A DNA stretch of 64,000 nucleotides from Harmothoe impar (taxonomy: Eukaryota; Annelida; Polychaeta; Phyllodocida; Polynoidae). A program made the position numbers and the translations under genes. Position 1 is the stretch's first letter; every line of letters begins with the position of its first letter. Below the pieces are notes generated by a model that was not told the DNA's origin, ran no database searches, and saw nothing but the letters and a program-made list of their open reading frames with translations. The stretch is taken from assembly GCA_947462335.1 (NCBI GenBank), contig OX381717.1:19459166-19523165 (forward strand), in the 5' to 3' direction. Positions 55,601 to 59,545 of the stretch are shown here, piece by piece.

Positions 55601-57768
55601 GTGCGGCCTGAGAGGTGCCTGGGGGTGCATAGGGTGAGTTATAGGTGTCATACACCGAGCACTCACACCTACAAAGGTGATTGTAGTATTGTAGTATTAG
55701 CATTCTACTATAGTTTACTACAGTATTTCCCGCACACTTTTGCTACCATGGTACTATAGTGATTATAGTATTAGTATTCTCCTATAGTAAACTACAGTAT
55801 TTACTGCACACCTTGCTGCCATGATACTATAGTGATTATAGTATTAGTATTCTACTATAGGTTACTTCAGTATTTCCCGCACACCTTGCTACCATGGTAC
55901 TATAGTGATTATAGTATTAGTATTATTCTACTATAGGTTACTACAGTATTTCCTGCACACCTTGCTACCATGGTACTGAAGTGATTATAGTATTAGTATT
56001 CTACTATAGGTTACCACAGTATTTCCCGCACACCTTGCTACTATGGTACCAACTTTTTTTTGTGGGACAATAGGATTCTAAATTGAACTCTAATATAAAA
56101 AGAAAAAAAGAAGGATAGTATCAAAATTTGCGGAAATACTATGTAAATTATGAAAAAAGAATTGCTACAGCTTCCAACAGTGACAAGATGTGCGGGAAAT
56201 ACTATAGTAAACTGTACTAAAATATAGTGTCAAGGTGCAGAAAATAATAGTTTTAGTAAACTATAGTCAACAAAATAATAATAAAATGCTACTCTTTTTC
56301 TGGTGCTCAAACTCTTTTCCTGGCCTCAAAACTAATTTTCCAGCATTCCTAGGTTATCTGATAGTAATAGGATAATGAATATATAAACACATACATTGTA
56401 CCATGATATACCATGATGGGCAACCATGGTTTATCATTGTGCGTAGTTCAACCTTTTCCCACCAGGTGGCAGTTTAGTTCATAAGAAGATTTCTCCGGCA
56501 GGTTCTAATCTTTAATGATGTTTATAAGTGTTTAATTATGCATAATTCTTAATTTCCTCAAACAAGCAAGAATAACCAACCCGATCTAAAGATGTATTTG
56601 ACAAAATAACCCTAATAATTTCATAATATACGTCAGGAAGTGGTTAAGATTATATAAACACCCGTTTGTGCTCAGTATGATTTATATATAGTCACACTGC
56701 TGCAGATGTCTATTTGTAACAATCCTAGTGTAACTTCCACTTGTGGATCACACAAATAAAGTGTCAAGAAAAATTTTATGTACTAGGATGACAAGGACAT
56801 CTTGATACTAAGATGTTCTAGCACTTGGATGTGGTTAATTTGTCATGGTATTTTGTCCAAGGAATGGCATTTGGAACATGGTTTATAATGATATTAACTG
56901 TGGTAAATATTATGATATTTACCATTGTAAACTATAATATAAAATATTATAGTATATCATAGTATTCACCATAGTAAACCATGGTAAATTAACCACAGTA
57001 TTTTGGCCAAACCATGGTTTTGGACCATAGTTTATCATCATAATGACTCTGGTATATTGCAATAAAAATTATAGTAAATTATAGTATTTACCATAGTCAA
57101 CCACAGTACATTCACCCTGGTTATTTGGCCAAATCATGGTATTAATACCATAGTATATTCTGATATTAACCATGGTATATTGTGATATACAGTGATAAAT
57201 CATACTAAAACATTAAGTTTCATCATAATTGAAATCACTGTAAACTGTAGTAAATATTGTAGTAAATCACAGTATGTACTATGGTATACTGTTGTAAATA
57301 TACCATGGTTTGGCCAAATAACCAGGGTAAATTTACAATGGTTTACCATGGTGAATACCATGGTATTTTTTTACCTGGGTCAGTATGACCTTGTGAGGAT
57401 ATTACTGTGGCATTTACTGAACTTAAAGCAGCTAACAGTGTGATTTTAGGCAATCTAAGGTTTGCTTTAATGCAACATTTATGCAGTGTGCAGCACTAAT
57501 AAATGACTTAATTAGCAGTCCTGTGTGATGACATGAACCCCAATGCTAAAATGTTAATACAAGTCTGAAGCAAACAAAGGAAGCCCTACAGAGTCACTCA
57601 TATTGTATGTGCTTCCCATGAAGAGTCATATTTTCTAACAATAAACTGTTGTCTCCTTTCCAGGAGTTGGGTTACCTTATCTGCCCAACACCGGACTGGG
57701 GTGCTGAGGCCAGAGAGGAACTTATGAGCTATCAACTGGAACCAATAAAGGCTACAGATGTGGATTAA
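12502..57768 (+). CDS. SLC6 family sodium-coupled transporter, complete gene (14 coding exons)
   Basis: This is a twelve-TM plasma-membrane symporter of the SLC6 (neurotransmitter/amino-acid) family. Exons: 12502-12664, 34598-34729, 35243-35386, 36342-36495, 37083-37215, 37371-37505, 38750-38853, 39328-39452, 39610-39722, 40046-40180, 40611-40710, 40901-41007, 41625-41786 and 57664-57768. All introns are GT-AG and phases agree throughout, giving 603 codons, the usual family length. Family signatures are TM1 [20 protein letters not shown] across the exon 1/2 junction, [14 protein letters not shown], and [10 protein letters not shown] in TM8. Glycine (not aspartate) follows V in TM1, as in amino-acid rather than monoamine carriers. 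Divergences are Phe at the TM3 binding tyrosine and LGLGS instead of LGLDS in TM8. Substrate is not predicted. Introns 1 and 13 are expanded by transposons. Confidence 0.93.
12665..13005. other. start of SLC6 intron 1
   Basis: AT-rich intron sequence with no feature recognised before the solo LTR. Confidence 0.5.
13006..13391 (+). mobile_element. solo LTR (386 bp)
   Basis: It starts TGTAGGGG and ends CATCACA, and is flanked by CAAC on both sides (13002-13005 and 13392-13395), a 4-bp target duplication. It carries a TATA box (TATATAAG, 13190-13197) and a poly(A) signal (AATAAA, 13306-13311) in LTR order on the + strand. No internal region or partner LTR is adjacent, so this is the product of LTR-LTR recombination. 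Its sequence differs from the LTRs of A, B and C, so it represents a fourth family. Confidence 0.75.
13591..13631. repeat. (TA)n microsatellite, left of element A
   Basis: About 20 TA units. The same repeat continues right of element A (22562 onward), so A inserted into it. Confidence 0.9.
13632..13906 (-). repeat. element A 3' LTR
   Basis: Read on the - strand it starts TGTAGCGGG and ends CTTAATTTCCTTAC. TATATAAG lies at 13757-13750 and AATAAA at 13705-13700. The final base at 13632 is changed relative to the other LTR, so the terminal CA is lost. Confidence 0.92.
13907..13922 (-). other. element A polypurine tract
   Basis: On the - strand, AGGGTGGGGAGAG directly precedes the 3' LTR. This is the expected plus-strand primer of reverse transcription. 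Confidence 0.75.
14410..14799 (-). other. open stretch downstream of element A ORF3
   Basis: A - strand frame of about 129 codons with no recognised motif (contains [19 protein letters not shown]). It may be a frameshifted C-terminal part of ORF3 or chance openness in GC-rich sequence. Confidence 0.3.
14812..16117 (-). pseudogene. element A ORF3: paired Cys/His-finger protein
   Basis: This ORF lies between integrase and the 3' LTR. The ATG at 16117 opens a frame to 15071, and an acidic continuation in another frame (15222-14812) suggests one frameshift. Two finger-like modules sit at the N-terminus: C8-x2-C11-x18-H30-x3-H34 and C43-x9-C53-x14-H68-x3-H72. The second contains CPE...DG...RRADL..H, which recurs in element B. 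A long Ser/Pro/Arg/Lys-rich middle (repeats of SPSPAKK and SSPRRS, residues ~150-230) follows, then an acidic tail. Nucleic-acid or protein binding is an inference from the fingers and basic middle. No env-like signal peptide or TM segment is seen. Confidence 0.7.
16118..16275 (-). promoter_or_regulatory. putative internal promoter for element A ORF3
   Basis: Upstream of the ORF3 ATG on the - strand lie two AGCCAATCAG-type CCAAT boxes (attgg on + at 16265-16269 and 16203-16207) and a TATA-like TTAAA (16161-16157), in CpG-rich sequence. The TATA-like site is only ~40 nt from the ATG. Position and content parallel elements B and C. Confidence 0.5.
16158..16973 (-). pseudogene. element A post-integrase tail, frameshifted
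   Basis: This continues the C-terminal extension of pol in another frame from about 16960 ([14 protein letters not shown], then Arg/Ser/Pro-rich text). It is low complexity and basic, with no catalytic motif. It overlaps the putative ORF3 promoter at its 3' end. Confidence 0.5.
16694..18544 (-). pseudogene. element A integrase
   Basis: Gypsy integrase inserts the cDNA into host DNA. The zinc-binding HHCC module is visible ([19 protein letters not shown] ... CARCVPC, ~18290-18170). The DDE core follows: [20 protein letters not shown] and [14 protein letters not shown]. The reading frame breaks near 17740 and again near 17550; a C-terminal piece ([19 protein letters not shown]) follows. Frames differ between RNase H and integrase near 18540. 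Not intact. Confidence 0.88.
18502..20903 (-). pseudogene. element A protease-reverse transcriptase-RNase H
   Basis: Protease has the active site LVDTGAS (~20770) and the flap/second motif ILGADLI. RT has [30 protein letters not shown] and YLDD (catalytic box, ~19470). RNase H has [14 protein letters not shown] and [19 protein letters not shown] at 19549-19551 sits where relatives have alanine after GLCN; the frame is unchanged on either side. A frameshift separates the post-gag segment from the protease near 20775. Protease lies in the -1 frame relative to gag. Confidence 0.9.
20900..22238 (-). pseudogene. element A gag (frameshifted)
   Basis: The capsid-like region reads in three successive frames. 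The N-terminus starts at an ATG near 22238, a middle part runs from about 21654 ([20 protein letters not shown], typical gypsy gag), and a nucleocapsid-like C-terminus from about 21178 has one CCHC knuckle, [14 protein letters not shown]. Gag would package the RNA and form the particle. Broken here. Confidence 0.8.
22270..22285 (-). other. element A primer-binding site
   Basis: TGGTGACAGCAGTGAA begins one base inside the 5' LTR on the - strand. TGG is expected opposite a tRNA CCA end. I cannot assign the tRNA. It differs from the B/C site. Confidence 0.6.
22287..22561 (-). repeat. element A 5' LTR
   Basis: 275 bp, an intact TGTAGCGGG...CCTTACA on the - strand. About 10 differences from the copy at 13632-13906. 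Confidence 0.93.
22562..22740. repeat. compound microsatellite (TA)n, (GATA)n, (GATATA)n
   Basis: TA dinucleotides, then about twelve GATA units (22618-22672), then GATATA/GATGTA variants. It continues the TA repeat left of element A. Confidence 0.9.
22741..23146. other. SLC6 intron 1 sequence between elements A and B
   Basis: AT-rich, with no feature recognised. Confidence 0.5.
23147..23692 (+). repeat. element B 5' LTR
   Basis: TGTAACGGG...CTACA. TATATAAG lies at 23425-23432 and AATAAA at 23606-23611. Confidence 0.95.
23694..23705 (+). other. element B primer-binding site (tRNA-His type)
   Basis: TGGTGCCGTGAC lies one base after the LTR. It is complementary to CCA plus the discriminator and acceptor strand of animal tRNA-His, whose 5' end is GCCGTGA. 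Shared with element C. Confidence 0.7.
23755..25908 (+). CDS. gag: element B gag polyprotein, intact
   Basis: An open frame of 717 codons from the ATG at 23755. The N-terminal third is low-complexity and acidic. A coiled-coil-like stretch lies at about residues 190-290 (heptad-type Leu/Glu/Lys), then a Pro/Thr/Val-rich linker. A capsid-like domain spans about residues 400-620 ([32 protein letters not shown]). A Lys-rich segment and one CCHC knuckle ([14 protein letters not shown]) close the protein near residue 690. It would assemble the retrotransposon particle and bind RNA. The only fully open gag of the three elements. Confidence 0.92.
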   Translation: MDYLYDFVSLFSGRTKTPAEEREEAVQNVRFFTGKTNRGESRAALEVPGDDLSQGTIGDPIVEAFAGGEDGEQSPVLGPFDISPRRSLDSLSTNLFCPEGQKILGREAKTLGPAPVGSTPTVADPSLDPDTSVFTDGATPTPVGMGSGGLSKKTDVAAKAPGKVNLPAVDEPSSLPLDGDLLADMRITTRKTELHELAEARKELASINQTRKLFLKEVDEKKKFLLELQNEMASHKVEVDKLLHQRVSGECEVASLNTLGKDLSAQLHLARQDLASLRQVNQDLKTKSEQVPPPNTVVPPVIPVPNVYTTVTPSGVPPLVHTTVTGMTPQMGASYLQTPVCGGAFGGTATPPGYTHPSTGSTMLNQQQTLVSVPVPKPRARQGLTPVQRAKYDRNPAIEKLGTDIVPRDIDELDERYAPFNFGEIKHPDAARQKAIDIPPFTGSPPWRKYKVRFKAIVESNRWNNQQALVALKQALCNGPGEPALLAFERVKIKTLSSLEETAEWAIGKIGEHDPRTQLLKRVQRKDEHLRSYGFALQELISECYQGCRPDTPTVIQELTSRFVNGVRDTNLQAYLREKWQPDLSLADLFDHADVYDTKQAAFPSGGVSAAPSVAPKGAQVVEAATKPSKKKQPASEEVAAVMPDRDMEKMIEGLLQKHLEKSSASTSNSGSGKRKKKKKKDTKPQPCRRCQKMGHWASECKAPAPVAAKTEKETEN
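25899..25942 (+). promoter_or_regulatory. putative -1 ribosomal frameshift signal, gag/pol of element B
   Basis: GGAAAAC (25899-25905) is directly followed by the gag TGA. Five bases later a strong hairpin starts: GGGGCCCATCC (25911-25921), 9-nt loop, GGATGGCGCCCC (25931-25942). Pol is open in the -1 frame across the stop. The heptamer is not the perfect X-XXY-YYZ form, but site, spacing and stem match element C. Confidence 0.65.
25909..26609 (+). pseudogene. element B protease region
   Basis: Open in the -1 frame relative to gag. The retropepsin active site LVDTGASH lies at about 26304, and the second motif [10 protein letters not shown] near 26510. The frame closes at 26607 because of a small deletion relative to element C around 26575, which separates protease from RT. 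Confidence 0.88.
26610..28640 (+). pseudogene. element B reverse transcriptase-RNase H
   Basis: RT motifs are [43 protein letters not shown] and YLDD (~27590). A one-base loss near 27685 changes frame. RNase H follows: [34 protein letters not shown] and [13 protein letters not shown] further frame change lies in a T-run at about 28639-28644. RT copies RNA into cDNA and RNase H removes the RNA. Very close to element C in sequence. Confidence 0.92.
28641..30122 (+). pseudogene. element B integrase with AT-hook tail
   Basis: The zinc module is [10 protein letters not shown] ... CPKCC (~28750-28875). The catalytic core has [20 protein letters not shown] and [16 protein letters not shown] at 29271-29273 replaces a glutamine present in element C, with the frame continuing unchanged to 30122. 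The C-terminal tail carries two AT-hook-like motifs (RRGRPRK near 29900 and KRGRPRKK near 29965), an unusual way to reach AT-rich chromatin. Targeting is an inference. Confidence 0.9.
30185..30310 (+). promoter_or_regulatory. putative internal promoter for element B ORF3
   Basis: Inverted CCAAT box (ATTGG, 30224-30228; another at 30185-30189), GC box GGGGCGGGG (30245-30253), TATATAAG (30273-30280) and an initiator-like TCAGAT (30303-30308) about 30 bases downstream. The order and spacing are those of a pol II core promoter. It lies inside the element, between pol and ORF3, about 145 bases before the ORF3 ATG. Confidence 0.65.
30450..32851 (+). CDS. element B ORF3: paired Cys/His-finger protein, function unknown
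   Basis: The ATG at 30450 opens 680 codons to 32492. A second open stretch (32489-32851) continues the protein after a frame change near 32410. Residues 1-200 are acidic, Pro/Thr-rich and include a basic patch ([11 protein letters not shown]). DDEDWL at about residue 211 starts the region shared with element C. Module 1 is C263-x4-C268 ... H290-x4-H295. Module 2 has C304, C313 (CPEYSDG), C324, then [10 protein letters not shown] with H333 and H341. A Lys/Arg-rich stretch and a coiled-coil-like tail follow, ending near [13 protein letters not shown]. No signal peptide or TM is seen, so not an env. Probable nucleic-acid binder, by inference. Confidence 0.8.
32852..33782 (+). other. element B 3' untranslated region
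   Basis: About 930 bases without coding capacity. A 48-bp unit is repeated twice at 33329-33424 (TATAAACTTTTC...CGCCAAAGGAAGTG). The polypurine tract AAGGGGGGTAG (33772-33782) abuts the 3' LTR. Confidence 0.75.
33783..34328 (+). repeat. element B 3' LTR
   Basis: 546 bp, with about six substitutions from the 5' LTR. Confidence 0.95.
34598..34729 (+). CDS. SLC6 exon 2 (end TM1-TM2)
   Basis: Acceptor ...TCAAAAG, donor CAGG|GTGAGC, phase 1 to 1. Encodes [19 protein letters not shown] and VGVWNLC. The phase fits exon 1 despite the 21.9-kb intron. Confidence 0.93.
34730..35242. other. SLC6 intron 2
   Basis: 513 bases, with no feature recognised. Confidence 0.6.
35243..35386 (+). CDS. SLC6 exon 3 (TM3)
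   Basis: Encodes [13 protein letters not shown]3 with [13 protein letters not shown], and LPWTTC with the first extracellular-loop-2 cysteine. The usual YY of the substrate site is YF here. Donor CCA|GTAAGC. Confidence 0.93.
35387..36341. other. SLC6 intron 3
   Basis: 955 bases, AT-rich. Short open stretches only, nothing recognised. Confidence 0.6.
36342..36495 (+). CDS. SLC6 exon 4 (extracellular loop 2)
   Basis: Supplies the second loop cysteine and two N-glycosylation sequons (NGS, NIS). Ends TACAA|GTAATG in phase 2. Confidence 0.9.
36657..36764. mobile_element. ~108-bp MITE in intron 4
   Basis: Inverted ends CCCAGTGGGCA / TGCCGACTGGG enclose repeats of TGTTGATTCAA and its complement. 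A short non-coding inverted-repeat element of a type dispersed in many animal genomes. Confidence 0.6.
37083..37215 (+). CDS. SLC6 exon 5 (TM4)
   Basis: Acceptor CTTACAG, donor AAG|GTATGC, phase 2 to 0. Encodes [12 protein letters not shown] and TM4 ([18 protein letters not shown]). Confidence 0.9.
37371..37505 (+). CDS. SLC6 exon 6 (TM5)
   Basis: 45 codons in phase 0: [17 protein letters not shown], then [14 protein letters not shown], matching the family loop after TM5. Confidence 0.93.
37506..38749. other. SLC6 intron 6
   Basis: 1.24 kb. Holds the TTAA-flanked MITE at 38287-38496; the rest is AT-rich without recognised features. Confidence 0.6.
38287..38496. mobile_element. ~210-bp TTAA-flanked MITE (piggyBac-like)
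   Basis: TTAA at both ends (38287-38290, 38493-38496) and inverted termini CCCTTTGAGGTCGG / GCCCTCAATGGG. The inside has internal near-repeats (CATCCGGCCCCTCATGG / CATCCCGCCCCTCATGG). The TTAA target and CCC(T/A)TTGAGG end are those of piggyBac-type non-autonomous elements. Confidence 0.7.
38750..38853 (+). CDS. SLC6 exon 7 (TM6)
   Basis: Encodes [18 protein letters not shown], the unwound TM6 that lines the substrate site, with the Gln and Ser of the chloride site retained. Donor TTAT|GTAAGT, phase 2. Confidence 0.93.
38854..39327. other. SLC6 intron 7
   Basis: 474 bases, with no feature recognised. Confidence 0.6.
39328..39452 (+). CDS. SLC6 exon 8 (TM7)
   Basis: Phase 2 to 1. Encodes [20 protein letters not shown] and FAILGQMS, corresponding to TM7 and the start of the following loop. 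Confidence 0.92.
39610..39722 (+). CDS. SLC6 exon 9 (TM8)
   Basis: Encodes [17 protein letters not shown] and [14 protein letters not shown]. The family Na2-site motif is normally LGLDS; here the aspartate is glycine. Donor GCT|GTAAGT, phase 0. Confidence 0.93.
39723..40045. other. SLC6 intron 9
   Basis: 323 bases, with no feature recognised. Confidence 0.6.
40046..40180 (+). CDS. SLC6 exon 10 (TM9)
   Basis: 45 codons: [29 protein letters not shown]. Same length and near-identical text as - strand exon 63835-63969. Confidence 0.93.
40181..40610. other. SLC6 intron 10
   Basis: 430 bases, with no feature recognised. Confidence 0.6.
40611..40710 (+). CDS. SLC6 exon 11 (TM10)
   Basis: [19 protein letters not shown], then [10 protein letters not shown]. 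100 nt, phase 0 to 1, equal to the paralogue exon at 63350-63449. Confidence 0.93.
40901..41007 (+). CDS. SLC6 exon 12
   Basis: [14 protein letters not shown] through [15 protein letters not shown], the TM10-TM11 loop and start of TM11. 107 nt, equal to 62931-63037. Confidence 0.93.
41008..41624. other. SLC6 intron 12
   Basis: 617 bases, with no feature recognised. Confidence 0.6.
41625..41786 (+). CDS. SLC6 exon 13 (TM11-TM12)
   Basis: [38 protein letters not shown]. 162 nt, equal to 62107-62268. Donor CAG|GTGGGG. Confidence 0.93.
42635..42955 (+). repeat. element C 5' LTR
   Basis: TGTAGGGACAC...CTCTACA; TATATAAG at 42727-42734 and AATAAA at 42871-42876. Confidence 0.95.
42957..42968 (+). 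other. element C primer-binding site (tRNA-His type)
   Basis: TGGTGCCGTGAC lies one base after the LTR, identical to element B and complementary to the animal tRNA-His 3' end. Confidence 0.7.
43119..45560 (+). pseudogene. gag: element C gag, one nonsense codon
   Basis: From the ATG at 43119 the frame runs to 45560, interrupted only by TGA at 43659-43661 inside a long coiled coil (about 43330-43880, rich in Glu/Lys/Arg heptads). A Pro/Gly-rich linker, a capsid-like domain ([33 protein letters not shown]), an acidic/Lys-rich stretch and one CCHC knuckle ([14 protein letters not shown], ~45467-45508) follow. Architecture matches element B gag, with a different N-terminus. Confidence 0.88.
45551..45594 (+). 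promoter_or_regulatory. -1 ribosomal frameshift signal, gag/pol of element C
   Basis: GGGAAAT (45551-45557) fits the X-XXY-YYZ slippery rule in the gag frame and is followed at once by the gag TAG. After a 5-nt spacer, GGGGTTGTCCGT (45563-45574) can pair with ACTGACGGCCCC (45583-45594), with two G-U pairs and one mismatch. Pol is open in the -1 frame. Spacer length and position equal element B. Confidence 0.75.
45561..46512 (+). pseudogene. element C protease region
   Basis: The -1 frame continues through a linker to the retropepsin active site LLDTGASH (~45963) and [10 protein letters not shown] (~46170). The frame is lost near 46510 in an A-run, just before RT, as judged by alignment with element B. 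Confidence 0.88.
46513..48039 (+). pseudogene. element C reverse transcriptase-RNase H
   Basis: Open through RT and RNase [48 protein letters not shown] (~47230), [18 protein letters not shown] and [19 protein letters not shown] at 48037-48039 closes the frame right after the RNase H end (HVNADALS); integrase continues in the same frame. Confidence 0.92.
48040..49749 (+). CDS. element C integrase with AT-hook tail
   Basis: 570 codons open in the pol frame after the TAA at 48037. Zinc module [10 protein letters not shown] ... CPKCC; core motifs [21 protein letters not shown] and [12 protein letters not shown]; then the GPY-like region ([10 protein letters not shown] ... [10 protein letters not shown]). 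The basic tail contains [11 protein letters not shown], an AT-hook-like motif. It is a fusion part of pol, not an independent gene. Confidence 0.92.
   Translation: MPVKKCQNDGCDDCGKHNAVLAGIRKPFRDLEPEILEWDENSIKSFQERDANSIRLKMLLREGRVPTRPAISLENREMRRLIAQWTELEVVNGLIYRWKTNALGNKSRQIFIPTAMGRDIMFFCHGHRTSGHFGRKRSLERLARMYYWPGMSTDLLRWIDTCPKCCTSKPGPGLGKMPLTQELFGVRFARVAVDIITGFVTTPEGNTCMMVVTDYYTRYTKVFPMKDHKAATCARMLVKRWILYLGVPLMLHSDQGREFESNLWQEMCHQLAICKTRTNPYRPQSDGQVERFNRTLIQVLKSLVNQEMDDWDEQCDFICHAYNSTVHASTNCSPNLLVFGEDLIMPADLVFGVVGMNPDVPCQIMFVEALKEQFRKAYELVRKALGKTAKWQKVGYDTNLKVRRFAVGDLVARYHEPLVGIKLRDNWDGPWRITQRVSDDTVLMRDTFGRNQKSNVARLKPWKGREYSTEMFKMGQEEKEEMKRELDKVVEKRGPGRPRKVKKETVQVKRTPKRSEKAKNVSAGVDRKRRTVPSMAKRERKQTAPNVRCKENPVGVRRSPRLRVRGAVT
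49750..50320 (+). promoter_or_regulatory. CpG-rich putative internal promoter for element C ORF3
   Basis: Between pol and ORF3 the sequence turns CpG-rich. It carries an E2F-like GCGCGGGAAAA (50044-50054), the palindrome TCTCGCGAGA (50082-50091), an NRF1-like GCGCGTGCGCA (~50096-50106), a YY1-like CCGCCATATTTG (~50130-50141), TATAAAG (50198-50204) and then 117 bases to the ATG at 50321. This is the motif set of animal CpG promoters. The left part (49750-50040) shows nothing recognisable. Confidence 0.6.
50321..54024 (+). pseudogene. element C ORF3: paired Cys/His-finger protein, interrupted
   Basis: The ATG at 50321 starts an acidic N-terminus, then a Cys/Trp/His-containing globular region without known match ([15 protein letters not shown] ... 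[16 protein letters not shown]), then a Lys/Ser-rich segment. A nested insertion (51592-52379) splits the frame. Past it come an Glu-rich run, DDEDWL, and module 1 with C-x4-C (52776-52793) and H-x4-H (52848-52865). Module 2 has cysteines at 52890 and 52899 and H-x4-H (52968-52985). A TGA at 53166 and a frame change near 53385 precede the Ser-rich linker and coiled-coil tail ([15 protein letters not shown]) ending at 54024. The region from DDEDWL to the tail is homologous to element B ORF3. Confidence 0.78.
51592..52379. mobile_element. 788-bp insertion with 8-bp target duplication in ORF3 of element C
   Basis: GATCCGGA occurs directly before (51584-51591) and after (52380-52387) an AT-rich block, and the ORF3 frame matches on both sides. 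An 8-bp duplication is typical of hAT-type transposition. Ends are TCTAACTCAATT... and ...AATTACACAG, only weakly inverted. A G-run lies at about 51800-51818. No transposase is coded. Because it sits inside the youngest LTR element, it moved very recently. Confidence 0.75.
54025..54693 (+). other. element C 3' untranslated region
   Basis: Contains three imperfect direct repeats (starts about 54161, 54236 and 54303; GAAGAGGAGAGCACCA), with short hairpins such as TGTTCAGTCAGAACA and CTGTCCAGTTTGGGACAG between. The G-rich polypurine tract (54682-54693) abuts the 3' LTR. Confidence 0.7.
54694..55014 (+). repeat. element C 3' LTR
   Basis: 321 bp, differing from the 5' LTR only at two adjacent bases (CC for TA, ~54978). 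Confidence 0.95.
55290..55680. repeat. 80-bp minisatellite, ~4.5 copies
   Basis: ACTCACACCTACAGAGGTGT recurs at 55341, 55421, 55501, 55581 (one change) and 55661 (changed end), exactly 80 bases apart. The core is itself a palindrome-like ACACCTACAGAGGTGT. Confidence 0.9.
55681..56050. repeat. ~74-bp minisatellite, ~5 copies
   Basis: The block GCACACCTTGCTACCATGGT with a following GATTATAGTATTAGTATT segment recurs at about 55732, 55806, 55879, 55955 and 56028 (spacing 73-76). It directly continues the 80-bp array with an unrelated unit. Confidence 0.88.
57664..57768 (+). CDS. SLC6 exon 14 (C-terminal tail, stop)
   Basis: Acceptor TTTCCAG. Encodes [20 protein letters not shown] to [14 protein letters not shown] and TAA at 57766. 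It corresponds to the - strand exon at 61088-61204, which supports it across the 15.9-kb intron. Confidence 0.92.
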   Translation, partial: ELGYLICPTPDWGAEAREELMSYQLEPIKATDVD

Positions 57769-58690
57769 GGCTCATGATTGAGTAAGGCTGAGTTTCTGCT
57801 GCAAATACAACTATCTGTATAGATATTGTCATGGCAGACTTCAAACAATAGAAAGTTTAAAATTGCATGAATGTTACCTGCGCGGTTACATCAAGGGCTA
57901 AACATAGACAATGCTAAAAGCATTTTTAGCATGTATTCATGTTATAACTCACCTTTATCAAACTTCTTAATGAATTCAAAAACTTTGAAAAGATAGGTGT
58001 TTCCCTATAAGCAATTTCAGTCCTGCATTAAGATATCAAAATATCCAAATCTAGCACTATTGACAATTTTCTTTTATTATATCCTTGTTATATCATGCTA
58101 ATATTTTTCCAATATATCAATGGAAATTAAATGTACATTAAAATTGATCAAACTCTATAAGTGTGTGGGTACAGGTTCTGGTGATTGGTAAATCACACAT
58201 AAACTTTTAACCTCACATATCAGCCAATCATTTGAGGTGATCAAATAATTTCAGATATTGAACCAATTTCTATACAAGATTACCTACATTTATATGTACA
58301 GAGGGATCTATATACCCAAAGCGTCAGGCTTAAAGGTCCATACTTCTATATTGTAATTTCCTTTATGAGTCCTGTGTCGTTCCATACACATTTTACAGTA
58401 CACGTTGTGATCTTAATTTTAATAATTTCATTGTCTATGTATTAGTACATAAAGTTTGTTTAGATACATGATAAGAAAAAAGAAATGTTGATATTATAAC
58501 ATCAATATGACAACAATGGCTTTTGTCTATCATAGTTTAATTCCTGTCTTGGTATACTGTTTACCTTTGTCTGTGTACAAGTACTATGTACCGTGTAGAG
58601 CACAAGCCTATTATGTTCTCTTTTGTTGTTCACAACTTCATTGCTACTTCCTCTGTATGTCAATTTTAATAAAGTTTCAGGATCTCTAAA
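57769..58690 (+). other. probable 3'UTR of the + strand SLC6 gene
   Basis: AT-rich sequence from the stop to the AATAAA at 58668-58673. No other feature recognised. Confidence 0.5.
58668..58673 (+). terminator. poly(A) signal, + strand SLC6 gene
   Basis: AATAAA, 0.9 kb after the stop codon, in a stretch with T/TG-rich sequence nearby. Confidence 0.5.
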
Positions 58691-58787
58691 CTACCACTGT
58701 CCTTTCTCAGTTTTAAGTCAGACAAATAAATACCACAAAGGCAGTATCAACCCATCCTCCTTGCCAGACAGCTACAGTATATTAGTA

Positions 58788-59543
58788 AAGCAAGAAGTGT
58801 AATTCTTCTTAGCCCTTTAAGGCTGGCATAATGCATTAGTCCATAGTGTCTTTGGTCATCATGATGCATGAATGCAGCTACACACAGTAACTCACTGCAT
58901 TCAAGCATCATGCTGAACCTGCTTCAGAGAGTGTTTCTTATCTAGACCCAGTCATACCATTGGTGATACCACTTTATCATCATTTGGCTATGTTGATACA
59001 TTGAATGAAAGAAGCCTGGACCAGCATGTGATGGTCAAATATTTCTCGGAAACGGGTAACTATAGTCTGGGCTACCTGCTTCAGTGTCATTTGAACCAGA
59101 TCCAGAGCTGCTTGAACCTTTAGGTGCCATTATCTGGACTGGGAAACTGGCTTGCCCAAGCGGTCCAACACATCAATCTCCTTGTTGGTGGCTTCCATTT
59201 CCAGAAAGTAGGTTTTCAACAGTACAGCTCTTGCTTGACCCCAAAAGTGAAGGGGGGCGTGATGGAATATTCCCTCATCACTAAGAACCACCAAGCTACT
59301 GCCTCAGCAGCCAAGTCATTTCTGGGTATTCCCACTTTTTTTTGAACAAAGATTAGCTTTATTGGCTTGAAGAACTGATAAGTTTGACAATGTATGACAT
59401 ACAGGTGTTCTGATCCATCATTTGTATATATCATAATATTTGATGCTTCTCAATGTATACAAATGAATATGTGACAAGAAATCGAGACATAAAGTTGCAC
59501 TATTCAGCCAAGAAAGGGCTAAGAAGAATTACACTTCTTGCTT
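58788..59543. mobile_element. 756-bp non-autonomous DNA transposon
   Basis: Inverted ends of about 35 bp (AAGCAAGAAGTGTAATTC... and its complement) are flanked by TA on both sides (58786-58787 and 59544-59545). The arms are near identical, indicating recent activity. No transposase frame is seen. It lies between the two convergent SLC6 genes. Confidence 0.75.
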
Positions 59544-59545
59544 TA

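Larger units (their letters stand above)
41962..57377. mobile_element. repeat-rich unit with perfect 21-bp inverted ends, split by element C
   Basis: The left end CAGGTA(A)6TACCATGGT (41962-41982) is the exact inverse of the right end (57357-57377). Subtracting element C leaves about 3.0 kb. Its outer parts (41983-42634 and about 56800-57356) are made of degenerate self-complementary words such as ACCATGGT and ACTATAGT, while the inside holds two minisatellites. It looks like a foldback-type element. No clear target duplication is seen. Confidence 0.55.
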
